Assembly (NCBI GenBank): GCA_035041965.1
Contig: JAPYMA010000147.1
Location: 62,001 to 126,000 of the forward strand
From: Anisakis pegreffii
Taxonomy: Eukaryota; Nematoda; Chromadorea; Rhabditida; Anisakidae
Length of the DNA: 64,000 bases
Direction: 5' to 3'
In this document: piece after piece, positions 1 through 17,775 of the stretch
Layout of the letters: every line of letters begins with the position of its first letter
How positions within the stretch are numbered: position 1 is the first letter of the stretch
Notes under the pieces: generated by a model
The model's database searches: none
What the model was told of the DNA's origin: nothing
Seen by the model: the letters and a program-made list of their open reading frames with translations, nothing else
Translations under genes and position numbers: made by a program

Positions 1-400
1 TTTGAATGTAAACATTCCTCCCGATCGAATGGTATAAAGAAATCTATATATTATTGGGCAAACTTTAGAGTACGGTAGGTTTGAACATTGCATCCCTATA
101 GCCTTGAGGTAGTATTAAGAAAACAGCTATATCCAAATCGCTCAGCAAAATATGTGATATCATGAATGTAGAGGTTTCTCCGGATTGAATGGTACGAAGG
201 AATTCATATATTTTTGGGCAAACCGGAGAGTGCGGTTAGCTTGAAGGTGGTAACCCCCAATGTGCTGGAGTAATGTATATATTTATGTGCAGTGATCTGA
301 AGTATATGAATGATGCGAGTACGGTAGGCTTTTAGTACGGTACGGTGTGATCAGTACAGTACGATGAGAGTGTTGACCATTTTCTGATCTTGGTTCAGTT
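1..400 (-). repeat. Dispersed repeat copy (inverted relative to 52.7-53.9 kb and 59.5-59.95 kb copies)
   Basis: Read on the minus strand this stretch repeats landmarks seen in plus orientation elsewhere. Shared landmarks are TACCGT followed by a CTCAAGTTTGCCC-like block, a 'TTTCTTTA..ATTCGATCG' block, 'ATATCTTGCTGAGCGATTT', and the 'CTACCGTACTCTCATCG' block. The part near 301-390 is nearly the reverse complement of 59543-59625. It is an old, diverged repeat with no open frame and no recognised transposase. The family is unnamed here. Confidence 0.75.
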
Positions 401-1271
401 TGCTTCGAATTTTTTTGATGGATGTATTAAATTTTCCTTTCCCTAAATTAGTTGCTCTGTTCATAGGTTCATTGAGATAACACAGTAGAGTGGTGACTGG
501 ACGTTTGTTGTTGCTTCGGGGTTGTTTGCATGTACTATAATGTAAATGATTTGTTCATTTATCCTAGTTCAAATATCTCCCGTATATAGAGGTAAAATGA
601 TTTTGAAACAATCCATCCGCCGGTTTGAACCTCGTCAACTTAAAGCTCATCGTTCCAGCTGACCAGTCTGAATCCTTTTCCGCAATTTATTTCTGCGCCG
701 GGCTTGGTTGTATTATAGTTGTGTGAAATCTGTCCTCACAAGTTTGACGTTTCTTCTTGTCCTGTGGCATGCTTGTTCAAGTGCACAAGACCAAATATTT
801 CCAATGAATACAATTTATTAGACAGCAGAACAACAACAATAACAACAATTTGGTATGTTCTATAGAGGAGGGTACTGTAGCCTGTGTTTTCGCGCCGAAA
901 AATTTATCAATCCCACCTTTCTATCTTATTTTAATTTATTCTATTCACCTCATATTATTTATTATTTTATTTTTTGGTCACCCTGCCGCTATTGCTAATA
1001 ATATTTCCATCACTATCTGCACTTATTATTATTCTCTCCGACAAATCGCGTACCAATATCGCGCATCCACAATTGACAACATCTAAAGGTATTTTTTCAT
1101 TCACAACAACAAGAATGACGAAGTCTGAAAAAGAATCAAGCGACCCAAAACAATAACGATACAAAACATTACCGGATGCAAGGCCATCTATTGCATATAT
1201 CAATAAAACACAATAATCAAAACCAGTGAAACGATTCAAATTCTATCACATTTACGTTCCATTAGATGTAA
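401..1271. other. Intergenic, downstream of FKBP2 gene
   Basis: No convincing gene. Short CAA/CAACAATAA-rich simple sequence lies near 828-850. Open frames here on both strands are AT-rich and lack coding-like composition. The minus-strand open frame at 967-1239 lies downstream of the FKBP2 stop codon and is not needed to complete that gene. Confidence 0.6.
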
Positions 1272-2140
1272 TCACAGTTCCGTTTTGCGTTCAATTTTCA
1301 ACAATTCCACATCAAATTTCAGTGTCGCTCCAGCTGAAAAAAAAATCAGAAAAAAATGAATTCACTTGATAAATATCATTTTCTTAACAATTTCACAAAA
1401 CGAATACGATTCATCCAAAATGACTAAATACATTACATTTGTACTTTACATTTATACAAATAAATTACTTTACAAATTACAAACGCTTTATCGCACTCTA
1501 TCAAAAATTCAACTAAGTATACACTTCTTCAGTTTAATATTCTACCGCAACGAATAACTTAAATAATGCATATCTCCTAATTCAAAATCAAATGGTCTAA
1601 TGTCGTACAACTATACTATCAAAATTAATTCCTTTGTCTCTCAACACTTTCAAAGTTGTTAAAATCTATACTAACGTGGTATCTTTGGTGGTGCTCCACG
1701 CTCCCCATATCCCAAATCAGCTGGAATTGTCAGACGTCTCTGTTCACCTTCACACATATTCAATAAGCCCTGATCCCATCCCTTAATCACCTGACCCATA
1801 CCCAACGTGAAAGTAAAGTCCTGATTGCGTGTTCGACTACTATCGAATTCCGTACCATCTTCAAGCGTACCCTGTAAACGTTTAAATTCACAAACAATCG
1901 CAGTCTTCAGCAACATTTCAAAATTTCATCACAAAACATCAAAATGAAACAAAACCAATCAAATAAAGCACTTACAGTGTAATGCATGTGAAGAACGTCA
2001 CCCTTCATTGCTTTCATATCGCATTTCTCGGCACGTTTCTTGATGCCGATCTGTAAGCGAGTCACCTTCCTCTCATCGCACCAACCAATCGCAACCATCA
2101 CCGACAGCACTACCAATAAGACCATTGAACAACGCATCAT
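1272..2140 (-). CDS. FKBP2-type peptidyl-prolyl cis-trans isomerase, secretory/ER
   Basis: Three exons, 1976-2140, 1676-1871 and 1272-1333, join in phase to 141 codons (140 aa), the usual FKBP2/FKBP13 size. The start MMRCS leads a hydrophobic signal peptide ending near residue 20. The FKBP fold follows with hallmark active-site blocks [21 protein letters not shown] and [12 protein letters not shown], then [12 protein letters not shown]. The chain ends in KTEL, which fits ER retrieval; human FKBP2 ends in a similar RTEL. Members isomerise proline bonds during folding in the secretory pathway and bind FK506. Exon 2 alone appears to end at a stop after KIPR. That is an artefact, because GTTAGT there is a donor and the short third exon supplies the C-terminus. 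A TTGCAG acceptor at 2145-2150 lies four bases before the ATG, suggesting trans-splicing or a 5' UTR intron. Confidence 0.93.
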
Positions 2141-2150
2141 TTCTCTGCAA

Positions 2151-3905
2151 TCCTCCTCCTTGATTATCACAAAATTCATAAAACACATCCCGTTTGATCG
2201 AACATGATATCGGTGAGCCGTAATCCTAACAACAATAGTAACCTATGAAAGGATATTAGTAATCTAACAAAATGGTACTCCTGTGAGGCTATCGCACAGC
2301 TTATGAACACTCAAATCTCCACAGCGGATATCCACTCAAACTCGTCAAATTAAGTGATCCTAAGAAGGAGAATAATTGAACGATCATATGGAAATAATCG
2401 GATCAGCAATAGAATATAGTAGTAGTGCGCAACACTATCAGTCATAATCATCACGCGCTGAATGGCCATCTACAACAGCAAAACAAATCTGCTTCCAGCA
2501 TACAAGCCAACACCACCATAAAGAATGGTTTCTATGGCTCCCTGCTTCGTTTCAGCTAATCGCGATATGCGATCAATGAATCGACCGATTGCTGTTTCAA
2601 AACAAAAAATATAGAAATAAAACGTCTGGAACAAGCATTACAACTAACAAAACACTAAAAATTATTCAAACAGACATTTGGCATATTGTACAGCCATCAT
2701 CGCTTTTTGAACGAATATGTAAACGATAAAGAACCAACTCAGAAACATGAAAAAGAATGTGGAAATCGCTTTAAACAGTCAATCATTTATGGTGTTTGCA
2801 AAAGATTCATTAAAAATGTTCATGAACAAGTAACGAATAGTCGGATGATCAAGTGAAGTGATCGTAATCAAGACAAATCAAAGCATTCAAATGAACACTG
2901 ACTGATATAATCAACCCTCAAATCATATTATAATATCGTGATGAACGAGTGTTTGCATTGATTTCAACTGATCAATCGATATGACATATACAGACAATAG
3001 TGCATTCATTCAACATCAATCGCCAATCAACGCTGACAATCCGTTGCTGTCAGCGATAATTGTTCGCCGCATTCAATGACAACACACATTCATGACTCAT
3101 AATTTCCAATATTTTCTGCACACCCAAAACCTCAAAAAACAAAAAAGAAATCACGAAGAGTTGATGATTTCACTACCATATAATGTTAACATCTTAATAT
3201 GAATATGCAAGCACTGCATGATGATCAACAGCAAACAATACGCTAAACTGATACAATACAAAATACAATACGCTTGCTAACTGTAACGTATCGAACGAAT
3301 AAAAGCAAAAAATTTCTAAAATTTCTGCGTAAGTATCAAAAATAACACATGAAACTTCTCTTTGTACAAAATTTTCTTTGTACAAACATTTGTACTTACA
3401 AGAAACTTCCCACCTCTGCACGTATGTATCAAAGATAACACGTGAAATTCATGAAAACTGAAAACAGCTCGAATGGGAAATGCAGCAAACTGAATCAAAT
3501 GATCATGAGTTGATAAAAGAGACAGCAATCCAGAACAATTTCTACCTACAATAAAATACATAAATTCAAAATTGAGAAATATCTTAATCGTAATTTTACT
3601 TTCTCTATTCTCTACCAAAAAAAACTGCAACGCAATCTGAACATAATGAGTATAATGTGACGAAATTCACCAAAAAATTTTCACTGGAATGATGTGAAAA
3701 TATAAAAATAATGCTGAATTGTGGAAATACTAAATAATAATACACACTAAATCAATAATACTAATCATAATGAAAAAATAAAGGTGATATGAATTATACA
3801 TTATCGGAGGCAACGAATTCTGAACCTAAAAACAGAACGTATACACAAATCAAAGTCGCTAACTGTAAACAGACAACAACGCCCTCGACCTCAAGTTACA
3901 TCTTG
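2151..3905. other. Intergenic between FKBP2 and HMG-box genes
   Basis: AT-rich DNA without a supportable gene. Minus-strand open frames at 3194-3630 are rich in Phe, Ile and Lys and show no family resemblance. The region presumably includes the FKBP2 promoter and the 3' untranslated part of the HMG-box gene. No polyadenylation site could be fixed with confidence. Confidence 0.55.
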
Positions 3906-5483
3906 CTAAGCAGCACTTTTCTCAGCAGTCGTTTCATTCTTTAATTTCTTCTCCTTCTCATTAGCTTCCTTCCAAGCAGCCATATCCTTTGCAAATTTCT
4001 TTGCCAACGCATCCGCTTGACTAATATATTTCTGAAAATTCGATCAAATTAACTTGGAATGCAATTGAAATGCTTATAATGAGTTATCCAACACACCCGT
4101 AACAGAATCTGCAAATACGGGAATTCAGCTAACCTGTTTCTCACTATCAGGAAGTGTTTTCCAAGCAGCCGCAGCCTCGCTGAATCTTGCGCGTATTTTC
4201 TCGGGAGTTCGCTCGGTAGAATTCATTTTTTCTTTTATGTACAGATTGTAGGCCGATGATGGTCGAACAGGACGATTCGCTTCCTCGCGTTTCTGAAGCC
4301 GTCATAAAATTCGTTTCACTCTGAACTGTACCACGATAACGTCCACAATGAACCATAAAATGAACACCAGTCCTGCATTATACCGACAATCGCTCGCACA
4401 ATCTCAGAAGCTTATAAATAAGAATGTTCGCGAGAAGAAACACCTCTATTCGTGTCATTTCGTTATGCAAATTCTCATGTTCACATCAATAACTTGCATA
4501 GTATACACTCCATATAAAGAATTTACATAGTACACGTCAGAATAGACTATTGAAATGAATTAAGAAAAGAACTTTGGTTAATAATGCAATGATTCCAGGA
4601 CAAGAATGGCAATAATATCCGATAAACGATGTAATCAATCACATTCCGAAATGAAAGTCAAACGTTCATATTGTCAACAGATTTCGACCAATTCATTCTA
4701 TGAAATTAATAAACGCACTTCATAAAACGACCACCAACAAAATCATACCGCCGCCTTTTCAGCACGATTTCTGCGACGTTTCCGTTCCTCTCGTTGTTTC
4801 GCGCTCTCTTCGAGAAGTTTTTGCTTCTCTTCGACACTTAACGCATCGAATTTCGCTATTTTCGCCTTCAATTCCGCTTCCGATTCATCGAAATATTTCT
4901 GAAGAGCGAACCAAAAGTGAATTCCAAATCCCAACCAACAGACGGAATTTTCCAAACATCCAACATCGAAAGTGACGCTTGTCTATACTCAACCAATTCA
5001 GTTGGGATTTCAACCACTAATATTATCAGGCAAGGAACCTTTTTCTCGATGGCACCTAATGAATTCCAACGATTTTTGAGTTCCTTCATCGCTTCGGTCA
5101 CTTTGACGCCATCTTTTTTGACGAAGTGTTCTTTCAAAAAGATCGCAAACGGCGGTGTTTTACGAAATCCGGACGGTCGAGATTCCTCTTTCGGTTTCGT
5201 CACCGAAGCAGTTGTCGTGTACTCACTGAAATGATCCACTGGCAACAAGCACAACACATCGAACCGTACAAACCATACTCATAAGGATTCATTCCGTTCA
5301 ATCTACTCCAAAAGATCACACATCTCATCGCTCCGATCCAAATATTAATACATACTGAGCGAGTGAGCGAGCAAAAAGAAAAAACGAAACGTATTGAACA
5401 ATTCAATAAAGAACATACCAATATCTCTTGATTGATGGAGTACTTTCGAGTAAACGTGCAAATCTTGTGTTCAGTTGAAACAT
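3906..5483 (-). CDS. Mitochondrial HMG-box protein, TFAM/HMG-5 type
   Basis: Five exons (5419-5483, 5039-5225, 4749-4898, 4134-4292, 3906-4031) join in phase to 229 codons (228 aa), near TFAM size. The first exon codes for a basic leader with no acidic start, beginning MFQLNTRFARLL and ending KRYCEY, which fits a mitochondrial targeting peptide. HMG box 1 begins about residue 36 (FRKTPPFAIFLKEHF, then KNRWNSL). A basic, charged linker follows, and HMG box 2 begins about residue 140 (NRPVRPSSAYNLYIKEKM, then AAAWKTLPDSEKQKY). A Lys/Glu-rich tail ends the protein. TFAM proteins coat and bend mtDNA and start its transcription. A TTTCAG at 5493-5498, nine bases before the ATG, may be a spliced-leader acceptor. 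Its donor after exon 2 (GTTCCT) is weak. A nuclear HMGB protein is less likely because of the leader. Confidence 0.88.
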
Positions 5484-5499
5484 TTCGGCTAACTGAAAC

Positions 5500-6466
5500 C
5501 GAAAACAAAACATTTCAGAATTTGTCATGGATGTTCTACCACTCAACAACGGTATATTACATAAAATAGCCTTTCACCGTCTCAAACTATCACATTCAAT
5601 TACAAAAAAACCAAGCGTAAATATTTCAATCGTAATCAATATTACCATATAATAGTTTACGGAATGGAACCGTAAAGTGTGAACGGCAAAATCAATTTCA
5701 AAGACGAATTATAATTTATTCCGGTTGCACTTCAACAGAGCAACAACCCAACATCAACGCTCAATAATATTGGAACATATAACTTCATAAACACCAAATC
5801 GAGCTAATTCCATCATTCAATATACAAATATACAGATGAGTAAGAACGCATCCATCAAAATAATAATAAAAAATCTTACGTAATTCAGGATGATTGCAAA
5901 AATTAGCGATTCGTTAGAAAAGTCCTTTGAAGGTTTAAATATACTGAATGCAACTTCAATCTCTAAATGAATTACGCCGTTATAAATCAATGCACTTCAT
6001 TATTCGTCCAGTTGACAAAATACAAATTTGACGGATAGAAATCAGATTTTTTTGTTTTGCAAAGATTACATAAAAGCACCTTACAAGACGATGAATAATG
6101 GACAAAACAAGATAAAAAAATCAAAAAATAAAGAAAACCAGAGTGCAAATCAAATCGATACCAAATCAAAAGCAAATAAATAAACACTCTAAGAAAACAG
6201 ATTATCATTAATTCCAATCACCGAACTCACTTAACACTGATTATATTGCTGTTGTGGACAATATCTGCAATAATTTACGATTCAATCAAAACAATTACAT
6301 CCTTTAGTTGCTTTCTTAACAAGTCGCTAACAATCCAGATGCAGGCCAATTGTTTTTGGTGAGTGATACGGAGAGAAAACATTGACGATTACATTTTCAT
6401 CGATTATCTGCTGTGCTCTTCAAAAGGACACATCATCATCCCACTTTACCATCCTCCGGTCAATCA
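5500..6466. other. Intergenic between HMG-box gene and DDX46
   Basis: No gene seen. The 984-base gap between the DDX46 stop and the HMG-box start is longer than typical nematode operon spacing (about 100-400 bases), so an operon is possible but not supported. The minus-strand frame at 5987-6217 is Phe/Leu/Tyr-rich noise. Confidence 0.5.
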
Positions 6467-12712
<6,246 letters not shown>

Positions 12713-12735
12713 AATTCGGTAAACGTTCACTGCAA

Positions 12736-13138
12736 TCATCGAATTGATTCATTCATTGATTTCAGAACAGAATTCAATTCTAACGATATGAAAACTGAGG
12801 TTAAAACACGAGCGTAATAACAACAACATTAACAATCCCAGCGATAATGAGGACGATTCGAGCTATGGTGATGAAAATGACAATAATATTAATTTAACAA
12901 CACAGTGATATCGGTAACGTATCAATTCAGGAAGTAAAATAAATGCAAATTTGTAATATAGTCACATGAACTCAGTTGAATTAGAAGCTAGAGTGCAAAG
13001 CTTGAACACGTCATTCATACACCAACAAGTAAGCTTTACCGGCTAGTCACTCTCACTACAACCAGCAAACTACACGCATCAAAATACGTTCACAGAAGAG
13101 ACACTCTCGGATTCATGCACTCTCGCATTTTCGCATGA
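12736..13138. other. Upstream region of DDX46
   Basis: AT-rich DNA just 5' of the DDX46 start, probably containing its promoter. No clear core promoter motif can be assigned and no gene was found. Confidence 0.45.
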
Positions 13139-13399
13139 TCATTCTATTGTGCGCACGTGCACAATAGAATTACAATCGTCATCATTTGGACGCGTCACAT
13201 GCAAATCATTTCGTTTTTTACAAGCACAACTTTTTTCAGAACACAACTTTTTCAGTTTTTCATTTTCCATACGTTTTCTTTTAGCGAAAATTTCTAAATA
13301 CTTCGAAATTAACTCCGTAATCAGAAAAATCACACAGAGTTCTATTGCTAACGTCACAATTATGATGAATTTTTCATTTAACCAGCACGTTTTATTCAA
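13139..13399 (-). CDS. Candidate exon of a small single-pass membrane protein, unrecognised
   Basis: An open frame of about 86 codons carries a strongly hydrophobic stretch (FIIIVTLAIELCVIFLITEL), followed by a basic, Cys-containing tail (KRKRMENEKLKKLCSEK). That is the layout of a signal-anchored or single-pass membrane protein. No ATG lies before the membrane segment; the frame opens upstream at a TTTAG acceptor-like site near 13419, so an earlier exon would be needed. No family is recognised. It could be chance in AT-rich DNA, but the Lys/Glu/Asp pattern looks coding. The end of the frame overlaps a perfect inverted repeat. Confidence 0.3.
   Translation of the reverse strand: MNKTCWLNEKFIIIVTLAIELCVIFLITELISKYLEIFAKRKRMENEKLKKLCSEKSCACKKRNDLHVTRPNDDDCNSIVHVRTIE
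13141..13170. repeat. Perfect 12-bp inverted repeat (hairpin)
   Basis: ATTCTATTGTGC and GCACAATAGAAT are exact reverse complements separated by six bases (GCACGT). The middle contains the E-box-like palindrome CACGTG. It could form a stem-loop or a dimeric protein-binding site. Confidence 0.8.
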
Positions 13400-13466
13400 T
13401 TGAACGTTTAAAAATTTAATCCTAAATGAAGATTTTAAGGGTACGAGCGACGTTCAACGGGGTTAA

Positions 13467-13558
13467 ATGGAGTACCAATTCGAGGAGGAAAACGACACAA
13501 GCGATTCGCGGACAACTTATCGTTTCAATGGATCAAAGGTTAATCTTTATTTCCAACG
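13467..13558 (+). CDS. Candidate orphan first exon (plus strand)
   Basis: An ATG opens an acidic, Ser/Thr-rich stretch beginning MEYQFEEENDTSDSR, ending at a canonical-looking donor CG|GTTAGT in phase 2 (30 codons plus 2 bases). Base composition differs from its surroundings (many CpG, GC-richer), as in the confirmed exons. No downstream partner exon was identified before the repeats at 13.96 kb. It may be the first exon of a divergently transcribed gene, a relic, or chance. Confidence 0.3.
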
Positions 13559-13958
13559 GTTAGTCTTCTTCTTATCAAAATTTTTCCACTCCAAATTCTC
13601 ACCTCAGCATTAACTGAGACTTACCCAACTGAGCTCTCATTTCGTTCGCATTCCTCGCACCTGAGTTCTGTCCGCTATATGCGCCAATCTACTCCGAAAA
13701 TTCTCAAATTTCAACCGATTCAAAGGCTAAATCGCATTCTTAAGTTCCCGTGGCTCTAAATGAATTGAAATGAGTGATATTTGCAGCCTCTCTCGGTGGT
13801 TTTTTGATGGGAGGCATTACGGGGAAATGATTCTCTTCTCCAATCCGCTCCCGGGGATATCAGCGGAGTTGCTCATGGGTGAAGGGTTAAACTGGTGGGT
13901 ACGCATGTTGGCCGGTTGAAGTGGTCATCACACTACGAATCGCTGTTATGAGAGGAAT
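13559..13958. other. Intergenic, no gene seen
   Basis: No supportable coding sequence. Short GC-rich patches (near 13800-13880) are not open for useful length. Confidence 0.4.
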
Positions 13959-14090
13959 CCGGACAATTTGCCTAAAAACGTTTTGCCTAACAATAAGGAC
14001 AGTTTGCCTATTTGGCAAAACATCCATTAGAAAACCGTCCGTCTCAGGCAAACTGTCGTTAGGCAAAACGTTTTTAGGCAAATTGTCCGG
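13959..14090. repeat. Long foldback with TTTGCCTA motif
   Basis: The left arm (13959-14009) and right arm (14046-14090) are reverse complements over about 45 bases, apart from a short extra segment (about 6-7 bases) in the left arm. Both are built from repeated TTTGCCTA / TAGGCAAA units. The loop is about 36 bases. It has the form of a non-autonomous foldback or MITE. Confidence 0.85.
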
Positions 14091-14100
14091 TCACGGAATG

Positions 14101-14563
14101 CAACACATCCTCTCAAATTCGAGCCCCCTCCTATAATGAGGGTCTGCGTCTCATTAAGAAATTTCCGCCAAAGGAGATTTGAGCAAATCAAAGCAGAACA
14201 GATGAGAATAACCAGTTATTAATACGAAAATTTGAGACGCAGACCCTCAACACTCCGGCGGGTATCGGTGAATGAGACAGTGAATGAGTGAAAAGACATG
14301 CGTTGCTAAAGATTTAACTGTTCTTTATGCAGATAGTGGACTGATTATGAATCATCTATTTGACGATTTATAATCAATCCACTATCTGTATAAGATCATG
14401 ATTGATTGATTATAAATCATGCGAGTAAAAATGGACAAAAAGTTTGTTCTAGAGGTAATCGTTAGGGAAACTGATAAAGTTGGGAATCACTGCATTAGAT
14501 TACAGCTGATGAAAGAAACCATATCCCAGAATCGAGGGGGTTCCAATATGAGAGGATGTGTTG
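14101..14563. mobile_element. Candidate non-autonomous element with about 30-bp terminal inverted repeats
   Basis: CAACACATCCTCTCA plus a CCCCCTC-ending block at 14101-14130 recurs inverted at 14534-14563 with few mismatches. Inside are two further hairpins. One is an exact 15-bp pair GAGGGTCTGCGTCTC/GAGACGCAGACCCTC (14138-14152 and 14234-14248); the other is an AGATAGTGGA..GATTAT pair (14331-14353 and 14365-14387). No open frame, so a MITE-like element is inferred. No clear target-site duplication was found. Confidence 0.6.
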
Positions 14564-14835
14564 TAACTCAGTTATGATGCAGACGAAGAAATGAGATTAA
14601 ATGCATCGTAATCCTAGTGAAAATGAAAACAACAACAATATTAATAGCAATGATAACGACAGAAATACTATCAAATGAAAGAATATCTACTAATTGTTAT
14701 AAAAATCGAATACCGCATAAGTAGCTGCCATCTGCATAACAAGATGACAGATAAATCAACAGAACATACAGCAACAAGAATTTTTTAAAATAAAGCAACA
14801 TTAATTAAGTAAACCATTAATTAAGTAATTAAGCC

Positions 14836-16264
14836 ACTTCTATAGCTAGCTGCCACCTGACGGGTATCGAATTATTTACTTTCGATAATTTCCTCATGTG
14901 TTGTTTAAAAACATAATGATATCTTTGGTACATATTCAGGAGTTTGATGATTAGAAATGTTACGAAATTGTATTTCATTTCATGAGTCTACTCAATACTG
15001 CTTTTTGAATGTTCATGAGTCTCTAGAATTCCCTTTCCCCTCTTATACTTTCATATGTATAATTTTGTTTTCCTTTATATTTCCGTAACTCCTTTGCGAG
15101 TAATATGATTGTAATATATGATCTCCCTGTTACACAAAATAGTGGATGAATGCTGAAATTTGTTCCTCATTCATTAATTTTTTCCTTGTTTCTAACTTGT
15201 ACCTCAATGTACTACAATTCCTACAGCAAGGACAAATTAAATGAAGATCCGACGTTAGAGGCTGGCTATCACGGAATGAGAATTGGGGACCGAAATATAA
15301 CTGTTTGTTTTCGTTAGAAGAATATGAGAAGTATCGGGCGGTATGAGCCGTTATTGGGCTCATGATTATGTTAATTACACCGCCGAGGTCACTGTAAAAC
15401 ACTGTAACATTTCATTACTCACTGTTTGCTCAGTGTAAGTAAGTGTTCCAAAAATTTATATTGTTAGTTGTGAATATTTTTGGGCACTTAATTCAACCCC
15501 ATAAGTCGAAGAGGAGTCGTAGGGCGAGTAGCATGCCAGCTCCTCAGGTGGGGTTCTAACTAAGCAGCGACCTCATTTATTATGGTTGGAAAACGGGAAT
15601 ACCCGGACTTTATACCGAATATTATTGCTAACTGAAAATACCTCCCTCAACCCAAATGATCTCAAATTAAATTATGAATATCTCAAGATGGATCCTCCCT
15701 CAAAACCGGTGGTAGCAGCCTAACAAGATGGATATTAAACATTCACAAACAACTACAACAATCATCACATCGGAAAGATCTCAACGTGGATTCAACAAAT
15801 CGAAAAAATACGAATAAAGAAAATAAGAAAAAAATAAGAAAATCAAAAAGAATAATGAAAAATAAAAAAAATTAAATTAAAAAATGAAAAAAAATAAAAA
15901 CAAAATGAAAAATACAAAAATATGAAAATAATAAAAACAAAATGAAAAAAATAAAACGCAATGAAAAAAGAAAAAATAAAAATAATAGAAATAAAATTTT
16001 AAAAAAATTAAAAAATTATGTTACGTAATATCTAATTTTATGTAATTCTTGCTATCTAAATAATGTTCTCTATTGTAAATTACAATTCACTGTGATGTCC
16101 CCCTTTAATTGTATCCCCTTCAGCTATAAATCTTACATGATTATGAAGTATTCAATTGCTAGCACTGTATTATACTATACCTACTTCATATTACTTGTAA
16201 TGATATGTTAATGCGGAACACTGATTATATTAACCTACGAGGATGGCAGCTAGCTAACAGAAGT
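14836..16264. mobile_element. Candidate 1.4-kb DNA element with terminal inverted repeats
   Basis: ACTTCTATAGCTAGCTGCC at 14836 onward pairs with the reverse complement of the block ending AGCTAGCTAACAGAAGT at 16264 (about 20 of 24 positions). The interior holds an unrecognised minus-strand open frame of about 90 codons (15130-15402) with a CPCCRNC cysteine cluster, and an A-rich tract. The flanks on both sides are TAATTA-rich, so a target duplication is unclear. The inside sequence shows no recognisable transposase motif. Confidence 0.4.
15800..16020. repeat. A-rich low-complexity tract (AAAAAT-like)
   Basis: About 220 bases composed almost only of A with scattered T, G and C (repeats such as AAAAATAAAAA and GAAAAA). 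Simple-sequence DNA. Confidence 0.9.
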
Positions 16265-16269
16265 TACTA

Positions 16270-17054
16270 ATTATAAATCCATGAATATAAGGCAAATGAC
16301 ATTGATTGCCTCAGATATCTACTAAAAACGATTGATTAAAATGGTCAGTATAATTATAATGCATAAAAAATGTAACAGTCCACCAAAAAATCCGACATAA
16401 ATATAAAAATTTGAGATCAAAAACGCAAATAAAATGGGATGGCGGTATGAGGATATTATGCAAATTGGCAAAGAAATATGCAAATGAAGCGGAGCTAGTG
16501 TTTTGCAGATGACACTACATATGAGGTAAGAGGTTGCCAAAAGGCAGCCAGATGGGATTAAGAGATTCGGGAGATCGCTTGTTCGTAACGGCGATTCGGC
16601 GGTGATGACCGTTTTAACCGGTCAGCCTGTGCATGATTCGGTTTAGCCCTTTGCCTATGAGCTACTTTATTGGTATTCCCGGAAATGGCTTGGGTGAGGA
16701 GGATCGTTTCCTGGTAATGTTGCCCGATAGAACCATCGCTTGAGGATGGGGTTGAACTCATTTGGATTCGTTTAACGCGGGGAGGGAAAGGGTGCGGTAT
16801 GGCTTAGGATTGGAAGAAATTTGCTGATTTTAGGACGGGTAAGTGCATATAGGGTAGTTATTTGGTTGAGAGGGTGCTGAATGAGATGGGAAGTAGCTTG
16901 GGTAAGAAATTTTAGTCAAAATTCCAATTTTCGGTGCAAAATAAGCACGTAAAGCATGTTTATCCTCAAAATTTTGGAAAAGAGGAGGCGAAAAGATATT
17001 AAATTTTTTCCACCTAACATTTATGTAGAAGGTATTTTTCTTCTCTATAAACGT
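16270..17054. other. Intergenic, no gene seen
   Basis: Only short, unrecognised open frames on the minus strand (16322-16540, 16558-16761, 16830-17060), with no splice support or family resemblance. Confidence 0.45.
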
Positions 17055-17127
17055 GCTCAAGCGGCGCGGTGGTAGTGTTGCCGACTATCGACATGACAGT
17101 TTGGGGTTCAATTCCCCTGTAGTCTGT
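17055..17127 (+). repeat. tRNA-like SINE head or tRNA pseudogene
   Basis: CGGCGCGGTGGTAG resembles a Pol III A box (TGGCGCAGTGGTAG with two transitions), and GGTTCAATTCC 35-45 bases on resembles the B box. GGGG/CCCC flanks would form a T stem. The acceptor stem does not pair and no anticodon stem is convincing, so a functional tRNA is unlikely. Confidence 0.55.
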
Positions 17128-17775
17128 TTTGTTTTTTCAACGTTCCGGCAAGCTTACTTCCGGGATAACTATAAGATATACGCTGTGGGATTTGTCGGTA
17201 GGATGTACTTACTGTAAATTACCGTGAATAATACCGTGAATTTTTACTTTCCGGCTGAATTGGTATTTCTTCGTGTCTCTTCACATATCAAATATACATT
17301 GGTCTCTCCCTCTCTCACCATTCATCTATGATTCTCCTCGCTCTACACATCCCATATAGCTTTCAGTTAGGCGTACGCGTACGAACTGCTTGTTAGCTTT
17401 CTTTTCCGATATTAAATGGGCGTTATGCATAAGAACCGACAGTATTATGCATAATTTTGAGTTGTTTTCAGTGTTCGAAACGAACCAATTGCACAGGTTT
17501 TGTTCGTCTTTAAGAAAAGTATTTGTCATTTATGAGTGCTCATAACTAAACTTTCACATGGAAATAAATTTATCCGCTTAGTGGAGTTTCATCGCTCTCA
17601 CCTGTGTCATTCCACTATCGTGAACGTTATTTTAACTAATCTATCATCACTCGACGATTGTTTCTGATGTTGTTTCAATGCCAAAAACGTTTTTGAATTG
17701 AAGTGCTTCTTTTGCACAATGAATTAGTGATTACAGTAAATCGAGAGTAATTACAATCTGGCATCTGGATTCTAA
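17128..17775. other. Intergenic upstream of the CEP97-like gene
   Basis: No gene seen. It probably contains the promoter of the downstream plus-strand gene. A TTACAG acceptor-like site lies near 17733-17740, about 35 bases before the chosen ATG. Confidence 0.45.

Noticed and set aside
1671..1676. Apparent truncation of FKBP2 after KIPR
   Set aside because: The stop is inside an intron. GTTAGT is a donor, and the exon at 1272-1333 completes the fold with [11 protein letters not shown] and KTEL.
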